Shown: one piece after another, positions 8,116 to 16,965 of the stretch | How the letters are laid out: each line of letters starts with the position of its first letter | Numbering within the stretch: the stretch's first letter is position 1 | Assembly (NCBI RefSeq): GCF_017676345.1 | Contig: NZ_JAFFZM010000018.1 | Location: 62,001 to 126,000 of the forward strand | Direction: 5' to 3' | Length of the DNA: 64,000 nucleotides | From: Streptomyces smyrnaeus | GTDB lineage: Bacteria; Actinomycetota; Actinomycetes; Streptomycetales; Streptomycetaceae | Notes under the pieces: model-generated | What the model saw: the letters and a program-made list of their open reading frames with translations, nothing else | What the model was told of the DNA's origin: nothing | Database searches by the model: none | Position numbers and translations under genes: made by a program

Positions 8116-9534
8116 GTCGAAGCCCAGGCCGACCTTGTCCATCGTCTTCAGCCACAGATTGCGCCGTCCCGCCTGGGCGTCGGAGCGGGCCAGCGACCAC
8201 TGGGTGAGGCCGATTCCGGCCCAGCGCACCGGCTCCGGGGGGAACGGGAGCGGCTTCTTGCGCACCATCGTCAACGCGGTGCGCTCCGTCCGTTCGCCCG
8301 CGAGCAGGTCGAGCATCACCTCGGCGCCGAAGCGGGTCGCGCCGACGCCGAGCCCGGTGAAGCCTGCCGCATAGCTGACGCGGCCGTCCATGGCGGTGCC
8401 GAAGAAGGGGGAGAAGCGGGAGCAGGTGTCGATGGCGCCGCCCCAGGTGTGGGTGAAGCGAAGGCCTTCGAGCTGCGGGAAGCAGCGGAAGAAGTGCTGG
8501 GCGAGCTTGGCGAAGGTCTCGGGGCGCTGGTGGTAGTCGCGGGAGATGCGGCTGCCGTAGTGGTAGAGGACGTCGTAGCCGCCCCACAGGATGCGGTTGT
8601 CCGTGGTGATGCGGAAGTAGTGGAAGTGGTTGGCGTTGTCGCTGAGGCCTTGGCGGTTGTGCCAGCCGATTGCGGCCCGCTGCTCGTCGCTGAGGGGCTC
8701 GGTCATCAGCGCGTAGTCGTAGACGGGGACGACGTACGGCCGCACCCGGCGCAGCAGTGAGGGGAAGGCGTTGGTGCCGAGCGCGATGTGCTGGGCGTGG
8801 ACGCGGCCGTACGGGGTGGCGACGGCGACCTCGGCGTCGCGGGCGCCCAGCCGGGTGGCCGGGGTGTGCTCGTAGACGCGGACACCGGCCTGTTCGCAGG
8901 CCCGCTTCAGGCCCCAGGCGAGGCGTGCGGGGTTGACCATGGCCACGCCCGTACGGTCCCAGAGTCCGGCCAGGAAGGTCGGGGAGTCGGCCTCGGCGCG
9001 TACCGCGTCGCGGTCCAGCAGGGTCAGCCCGTCCCCCACTCCGAGGGCGTGCGCCTGCTGCTCCCATTCCTCCAGTTCGGCCACATGGTGGGGTTCGGTG
9101 GCCACGGCGATCTCGCCGGTGCGTTCGAAGTCGCAGTCGATGCCGTAGCGTTCGACAGCTTCCTCGATGGCGTCCAGGTTGCGCCGCCCCAGCCGCTCCA
9201 GTTCGGCGAGTTCGTCGGGCCAGCGGGCGAGGCCGTTGCCGAAGCCGTGGGTGAGGGAGGCCGCGCAGAAGCCGCCGTTGCGCCCGGAGGCGGCCCAGCC
9301 GACCTCCTCGCTCTCGACGAGCACGACGTCGCGTCCGGGGTCGCGCTCCTTGGCGAGCAGCGCGGTCCACAGTCCGCTGTAGCCGCCCCCGACGACCAGC
9401 AGGTCGCACTGTTCGTCGCCGACGAGTGCCGGGCGGGGGGCGGGGCGGTGGTCGGGGTCGTCCAGCCAGAAGGGGGTGGGCCGGGCGTCGGCGAGGGAGC
9501 GGAGGGCAGCTTGAGAGGCCACGGCATCGCTCAC
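8110..9534 (-). CDS. FAD-dependent amino-acid/polyamine oxidase, PuuB-like
   Basis: A 474-residue FAD-dependent oxidoreductase of the DAO fold. The dinucleotide motif is LLVVGGGYSGLWTA near residue 45, followed by VLVESEEVGWAASGRNGGF; GFTGLGVGATRFGAEV lies near the C-terminus. This arrangement is typical of gamma-glutamylputrescine oxidase (PuuB) and relatives. GTG at 9534 is chosen because GAGGAG sits nine bases upstream; the open frame continues to 9669 without coding character. It is last in the puuC-like/pot operon, supporting oxidation of putrescine or its glutamyl derivative. The exact substrate is inferred. Confidence 0.85.
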   Translation of the reverse strand: MSDAVASQAALRSLADARPTPFWLDDPDHRPAPRPALVGDEQCDLLVVGGGYSGLWTALLAKERDPGRDVVLVESEEVGWAASGRNGGFCAASLTHGFGNGLARWPDELAELERLGRRNLDAIEEAVERYGIDCDFERTGEIAVATEPHHVAELEEWEQQAHALGVGDGLTLLDRDAVRAEADSPTFLAGLWDRTGVAMVNPARLAWGLKRACEQAGVRVYEHTPATRLGARDAEVAVATPYGRVHAQHIALGTNAFPSLLRRVRPYVVPVYDYALMTEPLSDEQRAAIGWHNRQGLSDNANHFHYFRITTDNRILWGGYDVLYHYGSRISRDYHQRPETFAKLAQHFFRCFPQLEGLRFTHTWGGAIDTCSRFSPFFGTAMDGRVSYAAGFTGLGVGATRFGAEVMLDLLAGERTERTALTMVRKKPLPFPPEPVRWAGIGLTQWSLARSDAQAGRRNLWLKTMDKVGLGFDS

Positions 9535-9600
9535 GGTTATCGGCTCCTCGTTGCACTCACGACAGTACTCATGGTCATCGGCCAGGCAGTCCTTGTCGCC

Positions 9601-9645
9601 TTCGTGGTTCGGGCTCGTTCGGGGTTCGTGGTTCGGGGTTCGTGG
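9601..9645. repeat. TTCGTGGTTCGGG direct repeats between potC and puuB-like gene
   Basis: The 214-base gap between potC and the oxidoreductase contains TTCGTGGTTCGGG at about 9601 and 9625 with further partial copies (GGGTTCG words). This looks like slippage-generated low-complexity DNA inside an operon. Confidence 0.6.
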
Positions 9646-9748
9646 TCGTTCTTCTGCGCCGCTCGCCATTCATCGCGGCTCATCATCATTTTTCACTGTT
9701 CGTCATGTCCGCTTCCCGCCGCGGTGGCGTGGTAGCGCGGCGGCGCGG

Positions 9749-10678
9749 TCACGACTTCTTGCGGCGGTTGGCCGCGATCTGCCCTCCCAGCACGATGGCG
9801 AGCGCCAGTACGAACATGGCCGAGCCGATCACGTTGACCTGCACCGGAACCCCGCGCTGTGCCGCGCCCCAGACGAACATGGGGAAGGTCACCGTCGAGG
9901 GGCCGGCGTTGAACTGGGTGATGATGAAGTCGTCGAACGACAGGGCGAAGCTGAGCATGGCGCCGGCGGCTATTCCGGGGGCGGCGAGCGGCAGTGTGAC
10001 GCGCCAGAACGTCTGGAAGGGCCCCGCGTACAGATCGCGAGCGGCCTCTTCGAGGCGGGGGTCCATGCTCATCACGCGCGCCTTGACGGCGACCACGACA
10101 AAGCTCAGGCAGAACATGACGTGCGCGATCAGAATGGTCACGAACCCGAACTGCACACGTGTATTGAGGAAGAGGGTGCCGAGCGAGGCGCCCATCACCA
10201 CCTCGGGCATGGCCATCGGGAGGAAGATGAGCGCGTTGGTGGTGCTCTTGCCGCGGAAGCGGTAGCGGGCCAGCGCGAAGGCCGCGAAGGTACCGAACGC
10301 GGTCGCGAAGAGCGTGGCCAGCACCGCGATCCGCAGGCTGAGCCCCAGCGAGCCGCACAGGTTGGCGACGCCGCACGGGTCGGTCCAGGCGTCGGTCGAG
10401 AAGGTGCGCCAGGCGTAGTTGAAGCGACCGGCGGGCTTGTTGAAGGAGAACGCCAGTACGACCAGGTTGGGCACCAGCAGATACGCCAGGGCGGCGCACC
10501 CCACCAGGACGACGGCATTTCTGCGCAGCCAGCGCACCGGCGCGGGCGACGGCCGGGAGCGTCCCCCGGACCCGGACCCAGCGCCGGAGCCGGAGGAGCC
10601 GGACCCGGCACCGGAACCGGGGGCGGACCCGGAGCCGGCGGAATCGGAGCGGGGGGAGACGCGAACGGTGGTGGACAT
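9749..10678 (-). CDS. potC: Spermidine/putrescine ABC transporter permease PotC
   Basis: A 309-residue inner-membrane permease with about six membrane segments. The ABC-coupling loop EEAARDLYAGPFQTFWRVTL (EAA motif with conserved G) is near residue 205. It pairs with PotB to form the polyamine channel. The N-terminus has an unusual Gly/Ser-rich run (about residues 14-40) before the first membrane segment. Its ATG overlaps the potB stop by one base (TGATG), so the two are translationally coupled. Confidence 0.9.
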   Translation of the reverse strand: MSTTVRVSPRSDSAGSGSAPGSGAGSGSSGSGAGSGSGGRSRPSPAPVRWLRRNAVVLVGCAALAYLLVPNLVVLAFSFNKPAGRFNYAWRTFSTDAWTDPCGVANLCGSLGLSLRIAVLATLFATAFGTFAAFALARYRFRGKSTTNALIFLPMAMPEVVMGASLGTLFLNTRVQFGFVTILIAHVMFCLSFVVVAVKARVMSMDPRLEEAARDLYAGPFQTFWRVTLPLAAPGIAAGAMLSFALSFDDFIITQFNAGPSTVTFPMFVWGAAQRGVPVQVNVIGSAMFVLALAIVLGGQIAANRRKKS

Positions 10679-11661
10679 CAGACGAGCTCCTCCGTTCCGG
10701 CCTTGCGCATATAGACGCTGACCATGATCAGGATGAGCGCCATCAGGATGAAGGACATCGCCGCAGCCGTCGGGTAGTCGAGGACGTTGAGGAACTGCTT
10801 CTGGATGGCGTTGCCGACCATCTGCTCGTTGGGGGAGCCCAGCAGTTGGGCGTTGATGTAGTCGCCGGACGCCGGGATGAAGGTGAGCAGCGTGCCGGCC
10901 ACCACACCGGGCAGTGACAGCGGGAAGGTCACCTTACGGAAGGTGGTCGCGGGCTTGGCGTACAGGTCGCGGGCCGCTTCGAGCAGCGAGGTGTCGATCC
11001 GCTCCAGCGAGCTGTAGAGCGGCAGGATCATGAAGGGCAGGAAGTTGTAGGTCAGCCCGCAGACCACCGCCAGCGGCGTGGCCAGTACGCGGTCGTCCGC
11101 GGTCAGCCCCAGCCAGCTGGTCACATCGAGGACGTGCAGGGAGCCGAGGGCACCGACGACCGGGCCGCCGTCGGAGAGGATCGTCTTCCAGGCCAGGGTG
11201 CGGATGAGGAAGCTGGTGAAGAACGGCGCGATCACCAGCACCAGCAGCAGGTTGCGCCATCGGCCGGCCCGCAGGGCGATCATGTAGGCGAGCGGGTAGC
11301 CGATGAGCAGGCACAGCCCTGTGGCGACGGCCGCGTAGCCGAACGAACGGACGAAGTGCTCCCCGTAGGTCCCCAGCGCGTCGGTGTAGTTCGAGAACTG
11401 CCAGGTGACGCGGAAGCCTTCCTCCAGTGAGCCGCTCTGCACGGAGGTGGACGCCTGGTAGAAGAGCGGGGCGACGAAGAAGACCGCGAGCCAGAGCCCG
11501 GCGGGCAGCAGCAGCCAGTACGGGGTCAGCCTCCGGCGCGACCTTCTGGTGCCGGTTCCGGTGCCCGCGCCGTCCGGCTCCTTGCCCGGGCCGGACGCGG
11601 CCTCGTCGGCCGCGCCGGTGGGAGGCCGCCCGGAGGGCGAGAGCGGTGCCACGGCGGTCAT
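10678..11661 (-). CDS. potB: Spermidine/putrescine ABC transporter permease PotB
   Basis: A 327-residue permease, partner of PotC. After a charged cytoplasmic tail come membrane segments starting at LLPAGLWLAVFFVAPLF. The EAA loop LLEAARDLYAKPATTFRKVT contacts the PotA ATPase. The start ATG overlaps the potA stop by four bases (ATGA), and the stop overlaps the potC start, as expected for a tightly coupled transporter operon. Confidence 0.9.
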   Translation of the reverse strand: MTAVAPLSPSGRPPTGAADEAASGPGKEPDGAGTGTGTRRSRRRLTPYWLLLPAGLWLAVFFVAPLFYQASTSVQSGSLEEGFRVTWQFSNYTDALGTYGEHFVRSFGYAAVATGLCLLIGYPLAYMIALRAGRWRNLLLVLVIAPFFTSFLIRTLAWKTILSDGGPVVGALGSLHVLDVTSWLGLTADDRVLATPLAVVCGLTYNFLPFMILPLYSSLERIDTSLLEAARDLYAKPATTFRKVTFPLSLPGVVAGTLLTFIPASGDYINAQLLGSPNEQMVGNAIQKQFLNVLDYPTAAAMSFILMALILIMVSVYMRKAGTEELV

Positions 11662-12830
11662 ACGGCCTCCTCGCCGGCCGCCGCGTCCTGGGTCGCGTCC
11701 AGCGCGAAGGTGTGCTCGGGCCGCCAGTGCACCACGACCTGTGCGCCGGGCGTGAGGCGGTCGTCGCGGGAGACGTTCTGCTCATAGACGGTGAGTTCGG
11801 AGCACGCCGGGGTCTCGACGAGGTACTGCCACGAGACGCCGAGGTAGCTGGCGTCGGTGATCCGTCCCGTGAGCCGGTTGCGGCCCTCGGGAACGCCTGC
11901 CCGGCCGTCCGCCGAGCCGCCCTGAGAAGCGGAGTCCGCGCCGTCGGTACGGGTCAGGGAGATCTTCTCCGGGCGCACGCCGACCAGCACCTTCGTGCCG
12001 GCGTCCACGCCTTCGGCGGCGCACCTGGCCCTCGGCAGCCGCAGGGTGGCGTCGTCGCCCACCACATGGACCCGTAGCTCGTCCGGTTCGTCGGTGCCTT
12101 CGGAGTCCACCTCCGCCTCGATGAGGTTCGAGGTGCCCAGGAAGTTGGCGACGAAGGTGGAGCGGGGGTTCTCGTACAGCTCGGCCGGCTCTCCGAGCTG
12201 CACGACGCGTCCGCCGTACATCACGGCGACGCTGTCGGCCATGGTCATGGCCTCTTCCTGGTCGTGGGTGACGTGCACGAAGGTGATGCCGACCTCCGTC
12301 TGGATGCGTTTGAGTTCCAGCTGCATCTGGCGGCGCAGCTTGAGGTCGAGGGCGCCCAGCGGTTCGTCGAGGAGGAGGACCTGGGGGCGGTTGATCAGTG
12401 CGCGGGCGAGGGCGACGCGCTGCTGCTGGCCGCCGGAGAGCTGGCGCGGCTTGCGGCGGGCCATGTCGCCCAGCTGGACGAGGTCGAGCATCTCCTCGAC
12501 CTGTTTCTTCACCGACTTCACTCCGCGGCGGCGCAGCCCGAAGGCGATGTTCTCGGTGACGTCCAGATGCGGGAAGAGCGCGTAGTTCTGGAAGACCGTG
12601 TTGACGGGGCGCTTGTGGGGCGGGAGGTGGGTGATGTCGTCGTCGCCGAGCAGGATGCTGCCGGACGTCGGCTCCTCCAGCCCCGCGATCATGCGCAGCG
12701 TGGTGGTCTTGCCGCAGCCGGAGGCGCCCAGCAGCGCGAAGAACGAGCCCTCGGGGATGGTCAGGTCGAGCGGATGGACGGCGGTGAAGTCGCCGAAGGT
12801 CTTGGCTGTACCGGAAAGAGTGATGGTCAT
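11658..12830 (-). CDS. potA: Spermidine/putrescine ABC transporter ATP-binding protein PotA
   Basis: A 390-residue ATPase powering polyamine import. Walker A is GASGCGKTTT, the Q-loop is FQNYALFPH, the signature is LSGGQQQRVALARAL, Walker B is LLLDEPLGALD, and the switch His is in HVTHDQEEAM. The last 130 residues are a TOBE-type regulatory domain. ATG at 12830 has a GAGGA site six bases upstream. The upstream gene is potD, 72 bases away, and potB follows with a four-base overlap. Confidence 0.93.
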   Translation of the reverse strand: MTITLSGTAKTFGDFTAVHPLDLTIPEGSFFALLGASGCGKTTTLRMIAGLEEPTSGSILLGDDDITHLPPHKRPVNTVFQNYALFPHLDVTENIAFGLRRRGVKSVKKQVEEMLDLVQLGDMARRKPRQLSGGQQQRVALARALINRPQVLLLDEPLGALDLKLRRQMQLELKRIQTEVGITFVHVTHDQEEAMTMADSVAVMYGGRVVQLGEPAELYENPRSTFVANFLGTSNLIEAEVDSEGTDEPDELRVHVVGDDATLRLPRARCAAEGVDAGTKVLVGVRPEKISLTRTDGADSASQGGSADGRAGVPEGRNRLTGRITDASYLGVSWQYLVETPACSELTVYEQNVSRDDRLTPGAQVVVHWRPEHTFALDATQDAAAGEEAV

Positions 12831-12902
12831 GGCCGGTCCTCGGGGAGGCGGGGCCGGTCCCGGCGGAGGGGAGCAGGCCCGGCGGGCAGGGACTCGGGCG
12901 GC

Positions 12903-14144
12903 TCAGGCCCCGATGAGCTTGGAGAACTTCTCCTCGTACCGTGCTTCTTCCTTGGCGCTCATCGGCCGGAAGTTCTTGCCCTTGGCGATCATCCGCGCGT
13001 CGGGGAAGATCAACGGGGCCTCGGCCAGCTCCTTGTCGATCTTCTCCATCTCGGCCTGGGCGCCCGAGACCGGGCAGATGTAGTTGACCCACGCGGCCAG
13101 TTCGGCGGCTTCCTTGGGCTGGTAGTAGTAGTCGATCAGCGCCTCGGCGTTGCTGCGGTGCCGGGCCTTGGCGGGTACGAGCAGGTCGTCCGTACCGAAG
13201 AGGTAGCCGCGTTCCGGGACGGCGAACTCCACATCGGGGTTGTCCATCTGGAGTTGCACCACGTCACCGGCCCAGGCCAGACAGGCGGCGATGTCACCGG
13301 AGTTGAGCTCGTCCATGTAGTCGTTGCCGCTGAAGCGGCGGAGCTGTTTGCGGTCGACGGCCTTCTGGATGCGGGCGATGGCCGCGTCGAAGTCGTCCGC
13401 CGAGAAGTGTTCGGAGTCCACACCCATGTCGAGCATGGTCAGACCGATGGTGTCGGTCATCTCCGTCAGCATGGATATCCGGCCCTTGAGGGACTCGTCC
13501 TCCAGCAGCTGTGTGACGCTGGTGACCTTTTTCCCCTTGGTGGCCTTCTTGTTGTACGCGACGATGCAGGCGGTGCCCGCCCATGGATAGCTGTACTGCC
13601 GCCCGGGGTCGTGGGCCGCGGCGCGGAAGCGGTCCTCCAGATTGGTGACGGCGTGCGGCAGGTTGGCCGGGTCGAGGCGCTGCGCCCAGCCCTGCCGGAT
13701 GATGCGGCCCGCCATCCAGTCGGAGAGGCACACCAGATCCCGGCCGGTGTCCTGTCCTGCGGCGAGCTGCGGCTTGATCTTGCCGTAGAACTCGTTGTTG
13801 TCGTTGATGTCCTCGACGTACTTGACCTTGATGCCGCTCTCGCGTTCGAAGCGGTCGAGCGTGGGGCGCTTCTTCTTGTTCTTCTCGTCGACGTCGATGT
13901 AGAGCGGCCAGTTGGCGAAGTTGAGGACCTTCTCCTCGCGGGAGTGGTCGGGGGTGTCCTCGGGGCCGTTGCCGCCCTTGTTCCCCGCCGCGGGCGGGAT
14001 TCCGCAGGCGGCGAGGGTGGAACCGGCCGCTGCGAGGGAGGCGGCTCGCAGCAGTCTGCGCCGGGACATCGCGGCGCGGCCACTGGTCAGACCGCGTTCC
14101 CACGCCTTGGCGACGGGCTCCGGCAGTCCTTCGTACAGGTCCAT
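12903..14144 (-). CDS. potD: Spermidine/putrescine-binding lipoprotein PotD, Tat-type signal
   Basis: A 413-residue extracellular substrate-binding protein of the PotD/PotF family. The N-terminus has a twin-arginine motif (SRRRLLRA, residues 27-34) and a lipobox LAAC with Cys47, so it is probably a Tat-exported lipoprotein. The mature part begins with KVLNFANWPLYID, the usual PotD opening. ATG at 14144 has AGGAAGG upstream; the larger open frame reaching 14786 only overlaps the upstream dehydrogenase. It lies between the puuC-like gene and potA, consistent with one operon. Confidence 0.92.
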   Translation of the reverse strand: MDLYEGLPEPVAKAWERGLTSGRAAMSRRRLLRAASLAAAGSTLAACGIPPAAGNKGGNGPEDTPDHSREEKVLNFANWPLYIDVDEKNKKKRPTLDRFERESGIKVKYVEDINDNNEFYGKIKPQLAAGQDTGRDLVCLSDWMAGRIIRQGWAQRLDPANLPHAVTNLEDRFRAAAHDPGRQYSYPWAGTACIVAYNKKATKGKKVTSVTQLLEDESLKGRISMLTEMTDTIGLTMLDMGVDSEHFSADDFDAAIARIQKAVDRKQLRRFSGNDYMDELNSGDIAACLAWAGDVVQLQMDNPDVEFAVPERGYLFGTDDLLVPAKARHRSNAEALIDYYYQPKEAAELAAWVNYICPVSGAQAEMEKIDKELAEAPLIFPDARMIAKGKNFRPMSAKEEARYEEKFSKLIGA

Positions 14145-14238
14145 GGGGAGCGCCTTCCTGAAGGGAGAACGGGGAAGGGGTGCGGGGGTGCGAAATGCGG
14201 GGGGGGGAAGAGGGAGGGGACGGGTGCGGCGGATGCTG

Positions 14239-15762
14239 TCAGCGGTCGCCGAAGACGGTGCGGTGCCAGTCCTTGCGCACCACGCCGGTCGTCTCCGACA
14301 TGACGTGCTTGACCTGCGTGTACTCCTCGAAGGAGTAGGCGGACATGTCCTTGCCGTAGCCGGAGGCCTTGTAGCCGCCGTGCGGCATCTCGCTGATGAT
14401 CGGGATGTGGTCGTTGAGCCACACACAGCCGGCCTGGAGCTCCCGCGCGGCGCGCCCGGTGCGGAAGACGGAACGGCTCCAGGCGGAGGCGGCGAGTCCG
14501 TAGGGGGTGTCGTTGGCCAGGGCGATGCCCTCGTCGTCGGAGTCGAAGGGGAGAACGACCAGGACGGGGCCGAAGATCTCCTGCTGGACGACCTCGCTGT
14601 CCTGCGGCGCGTCGGTGATGAGCGTCGGCCGGTAGTACGCGCCCTTGGCCAGTTCCCCGCCAGGAGCCTCACCGCCGGTGACGACGGTGGCGTAGGAGCG
14701 GGCCCGGTCCACGAAACCGGCCACCCGGTCGCGCTGTGCGTGGGAGATGAGCGGCCCCAGGTCCGTACCGTCGGCGAACGGATCACCGACGCGCACGTCG
14801 CTCATGAGGTCGGCGACGGCGGAGACGAACGCGTCGAACAGTGGGCGCTGGACGTAGGCGCGGGTCGCCGCTGTGCAGTCCTGCCCGGTGTTGATCAGCG
14901 CACCCGCAACCGCGCCGTGGGCCGCGGCCTGGAGGTCGGCGTCGTCGAACACCAGGAAGGGGGCCTTGCCGCCCAGTTCCAGATGGAGGCGCTTGGCGGG
15001 CCGGGAGGCCGTGGTGGCGATCTCGGCGACGCGCCTGCCGACCGCGGTGGAGCCGGTGAAGGAGGTCATGGCGACGCCGGGATGCGCGACGAGCGCCTCA
15101 CCCGCGTCCCGGCCCGCGCCCGTGACGATGTTGATGACACCGGCCGGGATGCCCGCCTCGTGTGCGGCCTGCGCGAACATCAGGGAGGTGAGCGGGGTGA
15201 GCTCGGAGGGCTTGAGGACGATGGTGTTGCCTGCCGCCACAGCCGGGAGGATCTTCCAGGCCGCCATCTGGAGCGGATAGTTCCACGGGGCGATGGAGCC
15301 GATGACGCCGAGCGGTTCCCGGCGGATGGAGGAGGTGTGTTCGCCGCTGTACTCGGCCGCCGCCGCACCGGTGAGGTGACGGGCGGCGCCCGCGAAGAAG
15401 GCGACGTTGTCGAAGGAGCCGGGGACGTCGAACTCGGCGGAGAGCTTGAGCGGCTTGCCGCACTGGAGCGACTCGGCGTGGACGAACTCGTCGGTCAGCT
15501 CCGTCAGCCGGGCCGCCCAGCGGTGCATGGCCTCGGAGCGCTCGGCGGGGGTGGCACCCGCCCAGCCGGGCAGGGCCTCGGCGGCCGCGCTCACGGCGGT
15601 GTCGACGTCGGCTGCGCCGGCCAGCTCGTACGTGTGGAGCTCCTGGCCGGTCGCCGGGTCGACGACCGCGTGCGTACGGCCGGAGGTGCCGGGCCCCAGC
15701 CTGCCCGCGACGTACTGGGCGCCCGCGGCGAACCGTTCGGACACATCGAAGCGCTGGACCAT
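14239..15762 (-). CDS. Gamma-aminobutyraldehyde dehydrogenase (first copy)
   Basis: A 507-residue NAD-dependent aldehyde dehydrogenase. Motifs in order: APWNYPLQMA, the glycine motif FTGSTAVGRRV, the glutamate motif LELGGKAPF, and the catalytic Cys296 in NTGQDCTAA. Glutamine-Asp before the catalytic Cys (GQDC) is typical of aminobutyraldehyde/betaine-type dehydrogenases. ATG at 15762 follows AGGAG. It heads the operon with potDABC and the PuuB-like oxidase, so it likely oxidises 4-aminobutyraldehyde or its glutamyl form to GABA. A second paralogue lies at 19334-20767. Confidence 0.88.
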   Translation of the reverse strand: MVQRFDVSERFAAGAQYVAGRLGPGTSGRTHAVVDPATGQELHTYELAGAADVDTAVSAAAEALPGWAGATPAERSEAMHRWAARLTELTDEFVHAESLQCGKPLKLSAEFDVPGSFDNVAFFAGAARHLTGAAAAEYSGEHTSSIRREPLGVIGSIAPWNYPLQMAAWKILPAVAAGNTIVLKPSELTPLTSLMFAQAAHEAGIPAGVINIVTGAGRDAGEALVAHPGVAMTSFTGSTAVGRRVAEIATTASRPAKRLHLELGGKAPFLVFDDADLQAAAHGAVAGALINTGQDCTAATRAYVQRPLFDAFVSAVADLMSDVRVGDPFADGTDLGPLISHAQRDRVAGFVDRARSYATVVTGGEAPGGELAKGAYYRPTLITDAPQDSEVVQQEIFGPVLVVLPFDSDDEGIALANDTPYGLAASAWSRSVFRTGRAARELQAGCVWLNDHIPIISEMPHGGYKASGYGKDMSAYSFEEYTQVKHVMSETTGVVRKDWHRTVFGDR

Positions 15763-15892
15763 CGGGACTCCTGACCACTACGGCGTACGGCGTGCTCCGG
15801 CGGCCTCAGGCCACGGTTCCCCTGACACGGCACCGTGGCCCGGACCACTGTTGGCAGCCGATCCTGACAGGGGTTCGACCATCCAACAAGGG

Positions 15893-15926
15893 ATTCCGTA
15901 GTTATCTTTTGATTACGCCACGGAAT
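15893..15926. promoter_or_regulatory. AT-rich inverted repeat upstream of the puuC-like/pot operon
   Basis: ATTCCGT at 15893-15899 is matched by ACGGAAT at 15920-15926, around a 20-base AT-rich centre containing TTATCTTTTGATTA. It lies about 130 bases upstream of the operon's first start, in the only AT-rich patch nearby. A regulator site is inferred. A related word, AACAACGGAATC, occurs before the second dehydrogenase. Confidence 0.4.
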
Positions 15927-16008
15927 CGATACTCCGGCGGAGCTTTCACCTCGCGATGGGAGAGCCCGCGGCGGCGCGAGGGCGGATTCCGGCCCGGCAC
16001 ATACGAAA

Positions 16009-16042
16009 GGCGGCCCTCCCCGCATCCAGCGGGAGGGCCGCC
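16009..16042 (-). terminator. Terminator after the DUF4190 gene
   Basis: A perfect 12-bp stem (16009-16020 with 16031-16042) and ten-base loop, 52 bases beyond the stop of the minus-strand DUF4190 gene. Confidence 0.75.
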
Positions 16043-16093
16043 TCTGGCACAACTGGCGTACGGCTGCTCGGCGTTGGAGCGGCGGCTCGGCCT

Positions 16094-16849
16094 CTACAGC
16101 GTCAGAGCCGCCGGAGCCCGCGCGCCCCGCGCATCGTAGGAGTCACCGCTGCCGCCGCCGCCCGAACCACTCCCCGAGTCGTCCGACCAGACCGTCAGCC
16201 CGAGGATCAGCAGCGTGCTGATGACCACCGAGAGCACGAGTCCGACGATGCCGAGGATGAACCCGGCCGTCGCCTGTCCGCCGCCGCCCAGCTCGCCCCG
16301 GTCCACTCCGCGCCGGGCACTGACGCCCAGGACCAGCGCGACGACGGAGGAGAAGACGGCGAGGAAGCTGCCCCAGCAGGTGATGACGAGCACCACGCTG
16401 GCGATGCCGACCACCATTGCCGCCACGGACTTGCCGACCGGCGGAGGCGGCCCCTGCCATCCGTACCCGTAGGGCCCGTACGCCCCGGCACCGTAACCGT
16501 CGTGACCGGGCCGGCCGCCGTAACCGGCCGGGCCGCCCTGACCCGCGTAACCGCCCTGGCCCGCGTAGCCGTCGTAGCCCCCGGTCCAGCCGGTGGCTCC
16601 AGGCCCGGGATGTCCGGGGTAGCCGGGGTAGCCGACCGGTCCGCCGCCGTATCCGTCCTGCGCCCCCTGTCCCGCCGAGCCGCTCTGCGGGCCGTGGCCC
16701 GGCGTGTACCGACCGCCGTAGGAGCGGCCCGGTCCGTCCGGCGCGGTCGGTATCGGGGGCGGTTTCTCCTCCCCCGGGCCGGCGCCGTTGCCCGCGCCCC
16801 CGTGCCCGGGCGCTCCGGCGGACGGCATCTGCCCTGCCCCCTGGTCCAT
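16094..16849 (-). CDS. DUF4190-type small membrane protein with Gly/Tyr/Pro-rich tail
   Basis: A 251-residue protein. The first about 140 residues are Gly/Tyr/Pro-rich, with repeats such as GYAGQGG and GYPGYPGHPG, and are likely disordered. Then come two membrane segments (SVAAMVVGIASVVLVITCWG and AGFILGIVGLVLSVVISTLL) joined by a short cytoplasmic loop containing SARRGVDRGEL, as in DUF4190 proteins. A Gly/Ser tail follows. The start has a run of AGGAGGGGG upstream. Such proteins are common and uncharacterised in actinomycetes. Confidence 0.8.
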   Translation of the reverse strand: MDQGAGQMPSAGAPGHGGAGNGAGPGEEKPPPIPTAPDGPGRSYGGRYTPGHGPQSGSAGQGAQDGYGGGPVGYPGYPGHPGPGATGWTGGYDGYAGQGGYAGQGGPAGYGGRPGHDGYGAGAYGPYGYGWQGPPPPVGKSVAAMVVGIASVVLVITCWGSFLAVFSSVVALVLGVSARRGVDRGELGGGGQATAGFILGIVGLVLSVVISTLLILGLTVWSDDSGSGSGGGGSGDSYDARGARAPAALTL

Positions 16850-16965
16850 CGCGTCCCCCCTCCTGTGCTCCGTTCCCTGTCCCTCATGCTAAGCGGCAGC
16901 TCGGACATCACTCGGTGCGGCAGCCGCCTACGATGTTGCGGACCCGCAACCAGCCGGAGGCCCCC

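Noticed and set aside
12264..14303. A 679-residue plus-strand open frame
   Set aside because: Antisense to potA and potD with no recognisable domain.
15870..15890. GGTTCGACC resembling a tRNA T-loop
   Set aside because: No acceptor or anticodon stems around it.
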